Shown: in pieces, positions 23,424-33,428 of the stretch | Layout of the letters: every line of letters begins with the position of its first letter | Position numbering within the stretch: the first letter of the stretch is position 1 | Assembly: GCA_014654115.1 (NCBI GenBank) | Contig: JACWDO010000005.1 | Span: 1 to 50,532, forward strand | Source of the DNA: Pelagibacterales bacterium SAG-MED17 | Lineage (GTDB): Bacteria > Pseudomonadota > Alphaproteobacteria > Pelagibacterales > Pelagibacteraceae | DNA: 50,532 nucleotides | Reading direction: 5' to 3' | Position numbers and translations under genes: made by a program | Notes under the pieces: model-generated | What the model was told of the DNA's origin: nothing | What the model saw: the letters and a program-made list of their open reading frames with translations, nothing else | Databases searched by the model: none

Positions 23424-23735
23424 TTACAATAAAAATATTATAATCCAATATGATAATAATCCAGATATTATTGTAGCAATTACGTTTCTTGAAAAATAAC
23501 CAACTAATATAGCCACTATTGCTCCAAAGATTTTTGGATCATTTATTTCTATAAAACTTCCGTAATCATTAATAAATATTCCAGGAAATATTATTGCTGG
23601 AAATACGGCTGATGGTACATACGCTAAAACCGCTTTTACTCGTTCTCCTAATAGATCCCTATCTACTAAAGCAACCATAGTCATTCTCATCAAGTACGTA
23701 ATTATTCCTGCAATTATAATTGTAAACCAAGTCAT
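23424..23735 (-). CDS. azlD: AzlD-type branched-chain amino acid exporter subunit
   Basis: A 103-residue membrane protein with three to four helices. AzlD-like features are the early TYLMRMTMVAL segment and the VKAVLAYVPSAVFPAIIFPGI block. AzlD works with AzlC in export of branched-chain or related amino acids across the inner membrane. The gene overlaps azlC by four bases, the usual arrangement of this pair. Confidence 0.87.
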   Translation of the reverse strand: MTWFTIIIAGIITYLMRMTMVALVDRDLLGERVKAVLAYVPSAVFPAIIFPGIFINDYGSFIEINDPKIFGAIVAILVGYFSRNVIATIISGLLSYWIIIFLL

Positions 23736-24418
23736 TTTTTTAGCCTCAAAACTAATGCAGCAACAAACAATGCAATTATAGGCGAAATGATTATGTAAGA
23801 TTTAAAAGGTGCATCAAAAAATAACAAAGAACTTAACCCACACGTAATCATGACTATTACATGATCTAGTTTTTTAATATCTTGAACAACAATTGCAATA
23901 AAAGTTAAAGGAACTGCAAATTTCAATCCTAATTCTTCTGGTACAAATGAGCCAAGAATTATTCCAGCTAATGTAGATATCTGCCAACAAACCCATAGAG
24001 TTCCACCACTACCTAATAAGTGATAATGAAGATGTGTTTCTTTTTTGTTTTTTTGGAAAAACTTATTAGACTCTGCAAAACCTTGGTCTACAACTAAATA
24101 TGATATCAATAGTTTCTTTATAAATGAGAGTTTTTCTAAGTATTCAGATAAAACTGCTCCATATAATAAGTGTCTTGAATTGATTACTCCAACAGAAGTT
24201 ACAGCAATTAATGCTGAAGCTCCTCCTGAAAGAAGTTGTAAAAAGACAATTTGAGATGCTCCCCCAAAAATAATGATAGACATTGCATAAACTAATACTG
24301 GACTAAAACCTAGCTCAATACCAATTGCTCCACATACAATTCCAAAAGGAATTACTGAAAACATGTGAGGTGCAACAGCTAATATTCCTTTATTAAATAT
24401 TTGTTTTTTTGATAGCAT
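23732..24418 (-). CDS. azlC: AzlC-type branched-chain amino acid exporter subunit
   Basis: A 228-residue polytopic membrane protein. AzlC family features are PFGIVCGAIGIELGFSP, the FGGASQIVFLQLLSGGA segment, VINSRHLLYGA, and VDQGFAESNKFF. It is the larger subunit and needs AzlD. Start directly after the end of the neighbouring gamma-glutamylcyclotransferase-like gene, so all are in one minus-strand run. Substrate inferred from the family only. Confidence 0.87.
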   Translation of the reverse strand: MLSKKQIFNKGILAVAPHMFSVIPFGIVCGAIGIELGFSPVLVYAMSIIIFGGASQIVFLQLLSGGASALIAVTSVGVINSRHLLYGAVLSEYLEKLSFIKKLLISYLVVDQGFAESNKFFQKNKKETHLHYHLLGSGGTLWVCWQISTLAGIILGSFVPEELGLKFAVPLTFIAIVVQDIKKLDHVIVMITCGLSSLLFFDAPFKSYIIISPIIALFVAALVLRLKK

Positions 24419-24826
24419 TTACTTAACTGGTTGAAGGGCTATTTTTAAGTATTTATTGTCTAACTTACAATCTTTGTATCCTCGTTTAACAACATTTAAA
24501 TATCTTTCAGTTGGATATCTAAATTCTGTTTTATTAACCATGATGTAAGTCATCACCGTTTTGTTATAATAAGTAAAATAAAGCTTTTTATAAAGGATTG
24601 GATAATCTTCATAGACATCCAATTTTTTTTCATCACTTTTTGATATTTCAAATAAAGCACCAGGAACTAAAGAATTTTTACTCTTTTCTATATCTGCAGC
24701 TCTATATTTGCTTCTAAAGTTTAATCTATAACCTTTAAGTTCATATTTTTTTAAGAAAACAGAGTCTTTGCATCTCCGCTTCATTTGAAAAAGGTTAAGA
24801 TTACTTCCGTAAGCAAAATACAACAT
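24419..24826 (-). CDS. Gamma-glutamylcyclotransferase-like protein
   Basis: A 135-residue protein that begins with the YFAYGSNL signature of the GGCT/AIG2-like fold. VPGALFEISKSDEKKLDVYEDYP follows, which supplies the pattern around the catalytic Glu. Members release 5-oxoproline from gamma-glutamyl compounds, but many have other or unknown activities. It shares one base with the upstream cinA-type gene and abuts azlC. Confidence 0.77.
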   Translation of the reverse strand: MLYFAYGSNLNLFQMKRRCKDSVFLKKYELKGYRLNFRSKYRAADIEKSKNSLVPGALFEISKSDEKKLDVYEDYPILYKKLYFTYYNKTVMTYIMVNKTEFRYPTERYLNVVKRGYKDCKLDNKYLKIALQPVK

Positions 24827-25578
24827 TACTCTAATTCAACAACTTCAATATTTTTTGCTTTTACAAATTTAAGAATTAATGAGTTACATAGATCAATTTT
24901 ATCCTGATCTTTAGATCTTAATACAATCGAAACACCTAATTTACCTTGTCTAAAAAAAGGATAACTTCCAATTTCAACATCTTTATTATTATCTTGAACA
25001 TCAGTTAAAGAACTTGCAATTTCACTCTCATAAGTTCTTAAATTAATAGTTTTACTTAAAATTGGATCTCCACCAACTAATACATTATTTAATCCACCAA
25101 TCATTGCTTTTAATATTGAAGGAACGCCTGGTAGAGAAAAAACATTTTCTACATAAAATCCTGGAGCACCACTTGATGGGTTTAAAATTAGGTTTGCTGA
25201 AACTGGCATCTTTGCCATTTTTTGTCTACCATCATTAAAGTTACCTGGTTCATAATATTTTTCTAGAATAGCAAATGCTTCTTTATGAAATCCATATTCA
25301 ATATCGAAAGCTTTTGAAATCGATTCTGCTGTAATATCATCATGGGTTGGGCCAATACCTCCTGTAGTAAACACATAGTTGTATTTCACTCTTAATTCAT
25401 GAACTGTATCTATTATTGTTTGCTCTATATCAGGTATCACTCTCACCTCACCTACTGTAATACCTAGAGAATTTAACCAAAGTGCGAGTGTACTTGTATT
25501 TAAATCTTTTGTTCTGCCAGACAATACCTCATTACCTATTATTATAATTGATGCAGATATTTCTTTTTTATTAGTCAT
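24826..25578 (-). CDS. CinA-type molybdopterin-binding-fold protein
   Basis: A 250-residue protein from the ATG at 25578. The frame is open further upstream, but that part runs into sfsA on the other strand and is not protein-like. The family signature is ASIIIIGNEVLSGRTKDLNT, then FTTGGIGPTHDDITAE and a late SLPGVPS turn. This is the N-terminal COG1058 domain of CinA; the C-terminal nicotinamide-nucleotide amidase domain is absent, as in many alphaproteobacteria. Likely a nucleotide pyrophosphatase-type housekeeping function, unproven. Only 22 bases lie between it and divergent sfsA. Confidence 0.83.
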   Translation of the reverse strand: MTNKKEISASIIIIGNEVLSGRTKDLNTSTLALWLNSLGITVGEVRVIPDIEQTIIDTVHELRVKYNYVFTTGGIGPTHDDITAESISKAFDIEYGFHKEAFAILEKYYEPGNFNDGRQKMAKMPVSANLILNPSSGAPGFYVENVFSLPGVPSILKAMIGGLNNVLVGGDPILSKTINLRTYESEIASSLTDVQDNNKDVEIGSYPFFRQGKLGVSIVLRSKDQDKIDLCNSLILKFVKAKNIEVVELE

Positions 25579-25600
25579 TTCTAAATATAAATAAAATTGT

Positions 25601-26287
25601 ATGAAATTTACCAACACTTTATTAAAAGGCAAATTAATCCGGAGATATAAGAGATTTTTCACTGATATAGAAGTAAATAATAAAACTGTTGTAGCGCACT
25701 GTCCGAATACGGGCTCTATGATGGGTTTATTAGATAAAGGGAACGAAACTTGGATAAGTGAACACAATGATCCAAAACGTAAATTAAAATTTACCCTTGA
25801 GATGATAAAGGTAAAAAAAAGAATAATTGGAGTAAATACTCATAGAGCAAATAGAATTGTTGAACATGCTTTAGAAAATAAATTAATAAAAGAATTTAGT
25901 ACTGTAAAAAATATAAGGGCAGAATTTAAATATTCTGATGATACTAGATTTGACTTTTTGTGTGATAAGAAAATATTAGAAGTAAAGAATACAACGTTAA
26001 TGAGAGAAGATGATTTGGCTGAATTTCCAGATGCTATTACCTCAAGAGGTACAAAACATCTTCTAAAATTAAGGGAATCTATTAAAAAAGGATATAAACC
26101 TTATGTCTTATTTTTAACTCAAATCCAGGGTATAAATAATTTTAGAATAGCAAAAGATATAGACTCTACTTATTATAAAGAATATTTAGAAGCTAAAAAA
26201 TCTGGTGTAAGCTTTCTTGCTTACAGGTGCAGTTTAAATTCTAAAGAAATAAAAATTGAAAAGAAAATAAAAATTAAAGATGAGTAA
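25601..26287 (+). CDS. sfsA: SfsA family DNA-binding protein/nuclease-fold protein
   Basis: A 228-residue protein with the SfsA hallmarks HCPNTGSMMGLL, VNTHRANRIV and the nuclease-like DFLCDKKILEVKNTTL, with a late RGTKHL and FLTQIQ segment. SfsA was named for stimulation of sugar fermentation; its role is still unclear. It is first of a nine-gene plus-strand run and overlaps map by eight bases. Confidence 0.9.
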   Translation: MKFTNTLLKGKLIRRYKRFFTDIEVNNKTVVAHCPNTGSMMGLLDKGNETWISEHNDPKRKLKFTLEMIKVKKRIIGVNTHRANRIVEHALENKLIKEFSTVKNIRAEFKYSDDTRFDFLCDKKILEVKNTTLMREDDLAEFPDAITSRGTKHLLKLRESIKKGYKPYVLFLTQIQGINNFRIAKDIDSTYYKEYLEAKKSGVSFLAYRCSLNSKEIKIEKKIKIKDE

Positions 26288-27050
26288 TTATTCAGAAAAA
26301 TTTGAAAAAATGAGAGTTGCTGGAAAACTTGCATCTAAAACTTTAGACATGTTAACCGAAGAGGTTAAAGCAGGTGTTACAACGGATAGAATTGATCAAT
26401 TAGGATATGAATTCATAAGGGATAATGGTGGTCACTCTGCTCCATTATACTACAGGGGTTTTAAAAAATCTTTATGTACATCTTTAAACCATGTTGTTTG
26501 TCATGGTATTCCATCCGATAGAGTTTTAAATGAAGGTGATACAGTAAACATAGATGTAACGGCAATAGTTAATGAGTACTATGGGGACACAAGTAGGATG
26601 TTTACTATTGGAGAAATACCGGTAAAAGCTAAAAACCTAATTGAGACAACCTACGAGTCTATGATGAAGGGAATAGCAATTTTAAAACCAGGAGTAAAAT
26701 TAGGAGATATAGGATATGAAATTCAATCCTTTGTTGAAGAAAGAGGTTTTTCAGTAGTTAGAGATTTTTGTGGTCATGGAATTAGCAATACCTTTCATGA
26801 GCAACCTAATATTCTTCATTATGGTAAGAAAAATACTGGGAACGAACTAACACCTGGCATGACATTTACAATAGAACCTATGATAAATGTCGGTAAACTA
26901 GATGTAAAAGTACTTAATGATGGATGGACAGCAGTTACAAAGGATAAGTCTTTATCAGCACAATTTGAGCATACTATAGGAATAACAGAAGACTCTTATG
27001 AAATTTTTACAGAATCTGTTAAAGGTTATAAGAGGCCTCCATATAATTAA
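26280..27050 (+). CDS. map: Methionine aminopeptidase type I
   Basis: Removes the N-terminal methionine of nascent proteins. The metal ligands are visible as Asp in NIDVTA, Asp in YYGDTSRMF, His in FCGHGIS, Glu in TIEPMINVG and Glu in QFEHTIG. The early VCHGIPSDR holds the conserved His. At 256 residues it is a normal bacterial type I enzyme without an N-terminal extension. Its stop shares a base with the purB start. Confidence 0.95.
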   Translation: MSNYSEKFEKMRVAGKLASKTLDMLTEEVKAGVTTDRIDQLGYEFIRDNGGHSAPLYYRGFKKSLCTSLNHVVCHGIPSDRVLNEGDTVNIDVTAIVNEYYGDTSRMFTIGEIPVKAKNLIETTYESMMKGIAILKPGVKLGDIGYEIQSFVEERGFSVVRDFCGHGISNTFHEQPNILHYGKKNTGNELTPGMTFTIEPMINVGKLDVKVLNDGWTAVTKDKSLSAQFEHTIGITEDSYEIFTESVKGYKRPPYN

Positions 27051-28342
27051 TGATAACACGATACTCTAGAAAAGAACTTACGAATATCTGGTCCGAACAT
27101 AATAAATATCAAATCTGGCTAGATGTAGAAATTGCTGCAGCTGAAGGAATGGAAAAATTGGGAACTATTCCAAACGGTGTCGCAAGTGCAGTAAGGAAAA
27201 AAGCTAAAATTAACGTTAAACGAATTCATAACATTGAAGCTAAAGTTAAACATGACGTAATAGCTTTTCTAACCTCTGTTACTGAAAAAGTTGGAATTAA
27301 AGCAAGATATTTACACCAAGGAATGACGTCATCAGACGTGGTGGATACAAGTTTTAACATTCAATTAGTTCAGTCTGGTAAAATTTTAGTAAATGATATT
27401 GATCAAATTTTAAAAGTTTTAAAATCCAAGGCGAAAAAATACAAATTTACACCATGTATGGGTAGAAGCCATGGTATTCATGCAGAACCAATTACTTTTG
27501 GACTTAAATTAGCGTCTTTCTATGAGGAGTTTAAAAGAAATAGAAAAAGATTAATTAGTGCAATAGATGAAATTTCAACATGTGCAATATCTGGTGCTGT
27601 TGGCACATTTGCCAACATTAATCCCAATGTAGAGAAACATGTTGCTAGAAAACTAGGATTAAAAGTAGAACCTATATCTTCTCAAGTTATTCCAAGGGAT
27701 AGACATGCATATTACTTCTCAGTTTTAGGAATTATAGCCGGATCAATTGAAAGAGTTTCAACAGAAATCAGACATTTACAAAGAACTGAAGTTTATGAAT
27801 TGCAGGAGTTTTTCTCAAAAAAACAAAAAGGTTCAAGTGCAATGCCACATAAAAAAAATCCAATATTGTCAGAAAACTTAACGGGACTAGCAAGAATGGT
27901 TAGAAGCTATACGATGCCAGCGTTGGAGAATATTGCTTTGTGGCATGAAAGAGATATCTCACATTCAAGTGTTGAAAGAAATATTGGACCAGATGCAAAT
28001 ATCACATTAGATTTTGCTTTAGTAAGATTAGCGAGCTTATTAGACAAAATGATTGTCTATCCAAAAAAAATGCTTAGCAACCTTAATATAACGAAGGGTA
28101 CAATTTTCTCACAAGAATTAATGCTTGAATTAACTAAATCTGGCTTAAGTAGAGAGAACTCCTATAGACTAGTGCAAGCTCATGCCAAAAAATGCATAGC
28201 AGATAATCTCGATCTTTTAGATGTTGTTATGACTGACAAAAACATTACATCTAGAATATCAAGTAAAAAAATGAAAAAAATATTTGATTATTCCTCACAC
28301 TTTAAGAATGTTAATTTAATTTTTAATAGGGTATTTAAATAA
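27050..28342 (+). CDS. purB: Adenylosuccinate lyase
   Basis: Cleaves SAICAR to AICAR and adenylosuccinate to AMP. The fumarase/lyase superfamily signature GSSAMPHKKNP is present, as are HDVIAFLTSV, the TSSDVVDT loop, and the catalytic His in GRSHGIHAEP. At 430 residues it is of normal length. Part of the pur block; its start shares a base with map and its stop with purC. Confidence 0.96.
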   Translation: MITRYSRKELTNIWSEHNKYQIWLDVEIAAAEGMEKLGTIPNGVASAVRKKAKINVKRIHNIEAKVKHDVIAFLTSVTEKVGIKARYLHQGMTSSDVVDTSFNIQLVQSGKILVNDIDQILKVLKSKAKKYKFTPCMGRSHGIHAEPITFGLKLASFYEEFKRNRKRLISAIDEISTCAISGAVGTFANINPNVEKHVARKLGLKVEPISSQVIPRDRHAYYFSVLGIIAGSIERVSTEIRHLQRTEVYELQEFFSKKQKGSSAMPHKKNPILSENLTGLARMVRSYTMPALENIALWHERDISHSSVERNIGPDANITLDFALVRLASLLDKMIVYPKKMLSNLNITKGTIFSQELMLELTKSGLSRENSYRLVQAHAKKCIADNLDLLDVVMTDKNITSRISSKKMKKIFDYSSHFKNVNLIFNRVFK

Positions 28343-29127
28343 TGAAAAAAGGTAAAAAGTTATACGAGGGTAAAGCTAAAATTATTTATGCTACTAATGA
28401 TAAGAATTTAGTAATTCAACATTTTAAAGATGATGCCACAGCTTTTAATAATCAAAAAAAAGATATCATTGAAGGAAAAGGAATTTTAAATAATAGGATT
28501 TCAGAACATGTTTTAACCCAATTAAGTAATGTTGGAATAAAAAATCATTTAGTTAAAAGACTTAATATGAGAGAACAGCTTGTTAAATTAGTTGAAATTA
28601 TACCAATTGAATTCGTTGTAAGAAATATAGCAACAGGATCATTAACAAAGAGATTAGGAATAGAAGATGGAACTGTACTTGATTATCCATTAGTTGAGTA
28701 TTGTTTAAAGAATGATGATTTAGGAGACCCATTAGTAAGTCGAGAACATATTCTGGCGTTTAAATGGATGGATATTTTTGAGTTAGACTTTATCTACGAG
28801 GAAGTTAGAAGAATAAATGACTTTCTTCAAGGGATGTTTAGAGGTGTTGGAATAAAATTAGTAGATTTTAAAGTTGAATTTGGAAGATGTGAAACTGACG
28901 GAAGAAGAGAAGTTATGTTAGCAGATGAAATTAGTCCTGATACATGCAGACTATGGGATATGAGAACAGAAAAAAAACTAGACAAAGATAGATTTAGAAA
29001 CAACTTAGGAAACTTAGTTGAAGCTTACCAGGAAGTTGCCATAAGACTTAATATATTGCATGAACAGTCAAACATAAGACCATTAACTTATCCTAAACCA
29101 AAAGCAGTAAAAATTAAGAAAAAATGA
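28342..29127 (+). CDS. purC: SAICAR synthetase (phosphoribosylaminoimidazole-succinocarboxamide synthase)
   Basis: Joins CAIR and aspartate with ATP in step 8 of IMP synthesis. Visible are KLYEGKAKIIYAT at the N-terminus, VEIIPIEFVVRNIATGS, and the LADEISPDTCRLWD active-site block. 261 residues, with a short basic tail. Overlaps purS by four bases. Confidence 0.96.
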   Translation: MKKGKKLYEGKAKIIYATNDKNLVIQHFKDDATAFNNQKKDIIEGKGILNNRISEHVLTQLSNVGIKNHLVKRLNMREQLVKLVEIIPIEFVVRNIATGSLTKRLGIEDGTVLDYPLVEYCLKNDDLGDPLVSREHILAFKWMDIFELDFIYEEVRRINDFLQGMFRGVGIKLVDFKVEFGRCETDGRREVMLADEISPDTCRLWDMRTEKKLDKDRFRNNLGNLVEAYQEVAIRLNILHEQSNIRPLTYPKPKAVKIKKK

Positions 29128-29357
29128 AAGTAAAAGTAATAGTCACTTTAAAAAATGGAGTGCTTGATCCTCAAGGTAAAGCAATACAACAAACTTTAAA
29201 TGGAATGACCTTTGACAATGTTTCAGAGGTAAGACAAGGTAAATATTTTGATATTGAAATAAATGAGAGCGATGAAAGTAAAGCCAAATCTCAAGTAGAA
29301 GAAATGTGCAAAAAGCTTTTAGCAAACCTAGTTATTGAGGATTATAGAATCTTGTAA
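29124..29357 (+). CDS. purS: FGAM synthase subunit PurS
   Basis: A 77-residue structural subunit that ties PurQ to the small-type PurL in phosphoribosylformylglycinamidine synthase. Typical are the KNGVLDPQGKAI turn and VRQGKYFDIEI. Its overlap with purC and position before purQ confirm the identity. Confidence 0.93.
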   Translation: MKVKVIVTLKNGVLDPQGKAIQQTLNGMTFDNVSEVRQGKYFDIEINESDESKAKSQVEEMCKKLLANLVIEDYRIL

Positions 29358-29364
29358 CTACTGA

Positions 29365-30045
29365 ATGAAATCATCTGTAATTATATTCCCTGGTTCAAAT
29401 TGCGATAGAGATATGGATGTAGCGTTAAAGAAATTTGGTTTTGAAAATCAAATGGTTTGGCACAATGATATTGAAATTCCTAAAAGTGATTTAATCGTCT
29501 TACCAGGTGGTTTCTCCTATGGTGATTACCTTAGATGTGGAAGTATTGCTGGTAAATCAAGAATTATTAAATCTGTAATTGATTTTGCAAATTCTGGGGG
29601 ATTGGTGCTTGGAATCTGTAATGGCTTTCAAATACTAACTGAGACAAGTTTATTGCCTGGAATACTTCAGCAAAATAAATACCTAAATTTTATTTGTAAA
29701 AATGTTTTTGTTAAAATTAAAAATAAAGAAAATAAGTATTTTGAAAAAATTAAAAAAGATGTTTTAGAACTTCACATTGCTCACAATGAAGGAAATTATT
29801 TTTGTTCAAACGATGAATTAAAATCAATCGAGGATAATGGTCAAATAGCAGTTACTTATTGTGATAATAAAGGAAATGATGATGAAAAAAATAATCCAAA
29901 CGGTGCCCTAAAAAATATAGCTGGTATATTTAATAAAGATAAAAATATTTTAGGAATGATGCCCCATCCAGAAAGAATGATCGATCCTTTTCTTTCAGGT
30001 GAAGACGGATCGCTTTTTTTTGAAAATTTAATTGAAAGTTTTTAA
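29365..30045 (+). CDS. purQ: FGAM synthase glutaminase subunit PurQ
   Basis: A class I glutamine amidotransferase subunit of 226 residues that supplies ammonia to PurL. It has [14 protein letters not shown] at the N-terminus, the nucleophile Cys in [10 protein letters not shown], and the His/Glu pair in GMMPHPERM. It shares a base with purL, so the two are coupled. Confidence 0.96.
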   Translation: MKSSVIIFPGSNCDRDMDVALKKFGFENQMVWHNDIEIPKSDLIVLPGGFSYGDYLRCGSIAGKSRIIKSVIDFANSGGLVLGICNGFQILTETSLLPGILQQNKYLNFICKNVFVKIKNKENKYFEKIKKDVLELHIAHNEGNYFCSNDELKSIEDNGQIAVTYCDNKGNDDEKNNPNGALKNIAGIFNKDKNILGMMPHPERMIDPFLSGEDGSLFFENLIESF

Positions 30046-32240
30046 TGACTGAAGTTAATGAACAAATAGCAGTTGAACATGGATTGAAGAAAGATGAATA
30101 TAAAAAAATCTGTGATCTATTAAAAAGAACCCCAAATATTACTGAATTAGGTGTTTTTTCAGCAATGTGGAATGAACACTGTTCCTACAAGTCATCAAGA
30201 CGACATCTAAAAAAATTACATACAAAAGGCAGCCAAGTTATTCAAGGCCCTGGAGAAAATGCAGGTGTAGTTGATATTGAAGATGATGATGCAATTGTAT
30301 TTAAAATTGAAAGCCATAACCATCCTTCGTTTATTGAGCCCTATCAAGGTGCAGCTACAGGAGTTGGTGGAATTATGAGAGACGTATTTACAATGGGTGC
30401 AAGACCTATTGCTAATTTAAACTCAATTCACTTTGGCTCAATTGATCATGAAAAAACAAGAAATCTATTAAGAGGGGTTGTTAAAGGTATTGGTGGATAT
30501 GGTAATTGTATTGGTGTTCCAACTATCGCTGGCCAAACTTGTTTTGACGAATCTTATAATGGAAATATTTTAGTCAATGCAATGACGTTAGGTCTGGTTA
30601 ATAAAAACAAAATATTTTACTCAAAAGCTGCTGGGGTTAATAAACCTGTAATTTACGTGGGTTCAAAAACTGGTAGAGATGGTATTCATGGTGCAAGTAT
30701 GGCATCAGCTATTTTCGATGATAAAATCGAGGAAAAGAAACCAACAGTCCAAGTTGGCGATCCATTTACTGAAAAACTTCTCCTTGAAGCTTGTCTTGAG
30801 CTTATGGCTGGAAATTCTATAATTTCTATTCAAGATATGGGTGCTGCTGGCTTAACCTCATCTAGCATTGAAATGGCATCAAAAGGTAATTTGGGTATTG
30901 AAATAGATTTAACCAATGTTCCTTGTAGAGAAGAAAACATGACACCTTATGAAATAATGCTTTCAGAAAGCCAAGAGAGAATGTTGATTGTGCTAGAAGA
31001 AGGAAAAGAAAATGAGGCAAAAAAAATATTTGATAAGTGGAACTTAGATTTTGCTGTTATTGGAAAAACAACAAATAGTAAAAATATAGAATTAATTTTT
31101 GAAAATAAAAAAGTTGCTGAAATTCCAATAGATTTTTTAGCTGAAAATTCTCCTATGTATGATCGCAAATGGACAAAAGCTAAATTACCTAAAGAAAATA
31201 AATTTTCAAAAGATGATTTTAAGTCTTTGAAACTAAGTGAATGTCTAAATAAAATTCTAACTGATCCAAACATTGCAGATAAAGCATGGATATGGGACCA
31301 ATATGATCATACAGTTATGGGTGATACCATTCAAAAGCCCGGTGGGAATGCTGGAGTTGTAAGAGTACATGGAACTAATAAAGCTATAGCTGCAGCGGTG
31401 GACTCATCGGCAACTTATTGTCATGCTCATCCGTTAACAGGGGGTAAGCAAGTGGTTTGTGAAAGTTGGAGAAATATGATTTCTGTTGGAGCTAAACCAA
31501 TAGCTATTACTAATTGCCTTAATTTTGGAAACCCAGAAAAAGAGAAAAATATGGGAGAATTTGTTGAATGTGTTGAAGGAATTACGGAAGCTTCTAAATA
31601 TTTAAATTACCCTGTGGTTTCAGGAAATGTCTCTTTCTATAATGAGACAAAAGATAAAGGAATTAAACCTACCCCATCTATAGGTGGTATAGGTCTACTA
31701 TCTGATTATAAACAGATGGTTACAATGGAATTAAAAAATAATGGAAACTATCTACTAGTAATTGGAAAAACGGAGGGTCATTTAGATCAATCAATATTTG
31801 CAAAGAATATTTTATCTAATCAAAAAGGCCCACCTCCAGAAATTAATTTATTCAATGAAAAACAAAATGGGATGAGTATTTTAAATTTAAAAAACAAGAA
31901 TTTAATTGAGACTTGTCATGATGTTTCTTTAGGAGGAATTTTAATTGCTATTTCAAAAATGAGCATAAAAGGAAATAAAGGAGTAAAATTATTTCCTACT
32001 GAAGGTTTAGTAAATAAATTTGAGTATTTTTTTGGAGAGGATCAGGGAAGGTATATAGTAGAAATAAAGCCAGAAAATTTAGAAAATGTGGAAAAAATAC
32101 TTAAAAAAGATTCAATCCATTTTGATAAATTGGGTATAATAGAAAGTGATCAGATTACTTATGGAAGTGATCTAACAATATCAATTGACGATATAAAAGA
32201 AGGCTATAAAAAATGGCTAAAGGAATATATGGTTAACTAA
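30045..32240 (+). CDS. purL: FGAM synthase large subunit PurL (small type)
   Basis: Converts FGAR, ATP and ammonia to FGAM. At 731 residues it lacks the fused glutaminase of the long form, which matches the presence of purS and purQ. Features include [50 protein letters not shown] and the second-half GGNAGVVRV and SLGGIL segments of the duplicated ATP-grasp-like AIRS fold. Shares a base with bolA. Confidence 0.97.
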   Translation: MTEVNEQIAVEHGLKKDEYKKICDLLKRTPNITELGVFSAMWNEHCSYKSSRRHLKKLHTKGSQVIQGPGENAGVVDIEDDDAIVFKIESHNHPSFIEPYQGAATGVGGIMRDVFTMGARPIANLNSIHFGSIDHEKTRNLLRGVVKGIGGYGNCIGVPTIAGQTCFDESYNGNILVNAMTLGLVNKNKIFYSKAAGVNKPVIYVGSKTGRDGIHGASMASAIFDDKIEEKKPTVQVGDPFTEKLLLEACLELMAGNSIISIQDMGAAGLTSSSIEMASKGNLGIEIDLTNVPCREENMTPYEIMLSESQERMLIVLEEGKENEAKKIFDKWNLDFAVIGKTTNSKNIELIFENKKVAEIPIDFLAENSPMYDRKWTKAKLPKENKFSKDDFKSLKLSECLNKILTDPNIADKAWIWDQYDHTVMGDTIQKPGGNAGVVRVHGTNKAIAAAVDSSATYCHAHPLTGGKQVVCESWRNMISVGAKPIAITNCLNFGNPEKEKNMGEFVECVEGITEASKYLNYPVVSGNVSFYNETKDKGIKPTPSIGGIGLLSDYKQMVTMELKNNGNYLLVIGKTEGHLDQSIFAKNILSNQKGPPPEINLFNEKQNGMSILNLKNKNLIETCHDVSLGGILIAISKMSIKGNKGVKLFPTEGLVNKFEYFFGEDQGRYIVEIKPENLENVEKILKKDSIHFDKLGIIESDQITYGSDLTISIDDIKEGYKKWLKEYMVN

Positions 32241-32470
32241 TGGCAATGGATTTAAAAGAAATAGAAAGCTTAATAAAAGAAGCGCTTCCTGATGCAAAAA
32301 TAGAAATTCAAGATCTTGCAGGTGATGGTAATCATTATTCAGCTACAGTAATTTCGTCGCAATTTGCAGGAAAAAGTAAAATTCAGCAGCACAAGATGGT
32401 ATACAATTCACTTAAAGGCAAAATGGGAAATGAATTACACGCATTAGCAGTTAAAACAAAGGAGAACTAA
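32240..32470 (+). CDS. bolA: BolA-family protein
   Basis: A 76-residue BolA/IbaG-type protein with IEIQDLAGDGNHYSATVIS and FAGKSKIQQHKMVYNSL, including the conserved His that binds a Fe-S cluster with monothiol glutaredoxin. It sits directly before the CGFS glutaredoxin gene, the classical partner, with no gap. Likely role in Fe-S cluster trafficking or iron sensing. Confidence 0.9.
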   Translation: MAMDLKEIESLIKEALPDAKIEIQDLAGDGNHYSATVISSQFAGKSKIQQHKMVYNSLKGKMGNELHALAVKTKEN

Positions 32471-32809
32471 ATGGATAATCAAACTAATGAATTAATAAAT
32501 AATGAAATTAAAAGTAACGAAGTGTGTTTGTTTATGAAAGGAACTCCTGATGCTCCTCAGTGTGGGTTTTCCATGGCTGTAACAAACATTTTAAAAATGC
32601 TAGAAGTTAATTTCAAAGGTGTAAATGTTTTAGCAGACCAAAACCTTAGGGAAGGAATTAAAGTTTTTAGCGACTGGCCAACAATTCCTCAATTATATGT
32701 TAAAAATGAGTTCATTGGTGGTTGCGATATAATAAAGGAAATGTACGAAAGCGGCGAATTAGCAAAACTTTTTGAAGATAATGGAATTGAATTTAAAAAG
32801 AAAAACTAA
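32471..32809 (+). CDS. grxD: Monothiol glutaredoxin, CGFS type
   Basis: A 112-residue Grx4-type protein with the CGFS active site at residues 31-34. It also has FMKGTPDAPQ before it, WPTIPQLYV, and the glutathione-binding GGCDII motif. It carries [2Fe-2S] clusters and pairs with BolA. Last gene of the plus-strand run; the convergent methyltransferase gene ends two bases downstream, with no room for a hairpin terminator. Confidence 0.94.
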   Translation: MDNQTNELINNEIKSNEVCLFMKGTPDAPQCGFSMAVTNILKMLEVNFKGVNVLADQNLREGIKVFSDWPTIPQLYVKNEFIGGCDIIKEMYESGELAKLFEDNGIEFKKKN

Positions 32810-32811
32810 TC

Positions 32812-33423
32812 TTATTTAATTAATAATCTAATTTTTTTTGAAAAATATTTTTTTAACAAGTTTAAAATTGATATTTTAACTGGTGTTTTTAAATTATATT
32901 CATCCATATTAAATTTAATACTATTTTCCCAACTTAACTCGATTACTAAGCTTTCACGAAAATATTCATTTAACTTTTTTATTGTTCCTACAGTTAAAAC
33001 TGGTTCAAGGTATTGTTGTTTTTTTGAAATATTAATTTGATTATTAACATCATCAAATACTAAGTGCCAAATATGAGCTTTTTTATTTTCAAAAACTAAA
33101 TTATCTTCAAGTCTTGTAGGTACTTCTATATATCCCTTTTTTCCTACTCTAGATAATTCATTTAAAAAATAAGAAATATCTTCAACATGTTCAGCAACAT
33201 GAGAGGCGATAACAAAATCAAATTCTTTGTCTTTAAATGGTAATTTTTTTTCAGTAATCTTTATGAAAGATTTATCTTTATAATGATCTGACAAATCCAT
33301 AATATCGCTTATTGTGGTTGCATACTTATTTGCACCATATCCACATCCAATATCTAAAATTTTCCAGTCTGGATTTTCTGAGAGAATTTTTTCTATGTGA
33401 TTTTTTGAAGTTCTTTTAATCAG
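32812..33423 (-). CDS. Class I SAM methyltransferase with probable CTG start
   Basis: The first ATG (33300) would give 162 residues lacking SAM motif I. The same frame is open upstream to a TGA inside rpsD and encodes IKRTSKNHIEKIL, then WKILDIGCGYGANKYA, which is motif I. I therefore place the start at the CTG at 33423, six bases after the rpsD stop, giving MIKRTSKNH and 203 residues. Later motifs are KLPFKDKEFDFVIASHVAEHV. It is a small-molecule or glycan methyltransferase of unknown substrate. Confidence 0.68.
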   Translation of the reverse strand: MIKRTSKNHIEKILSENPDWKILDIGCGYGANKYATTISDIMDLSDHYKDKSFIKITEKKLPFKDKEFDFVIASHVAEHVEDISYFLNELSRVGKKGYIEVPTRLEDNLVFENKKAHIWHLVFDDVNNQINISKKQQYLEPVLTVGTIKKLNEYFRESLVIELSWENSIKFNMDEYNLKTPVKISILNLLKKYFSKKIRLLIK

Positions 33424-33428
33424 AATGA

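Noticed and set aside
24826..25767. Long form of the CinA-type protein
   Set aside because: Residues before the ATG at 25578 are the reverse strand of sfsA and do not look like protein of the family.
32810..32811. Terminator between convergent grxD and methyltransferase genes
   Set aside because: Only two bases separate the stops and no hairpin is seen on either side.
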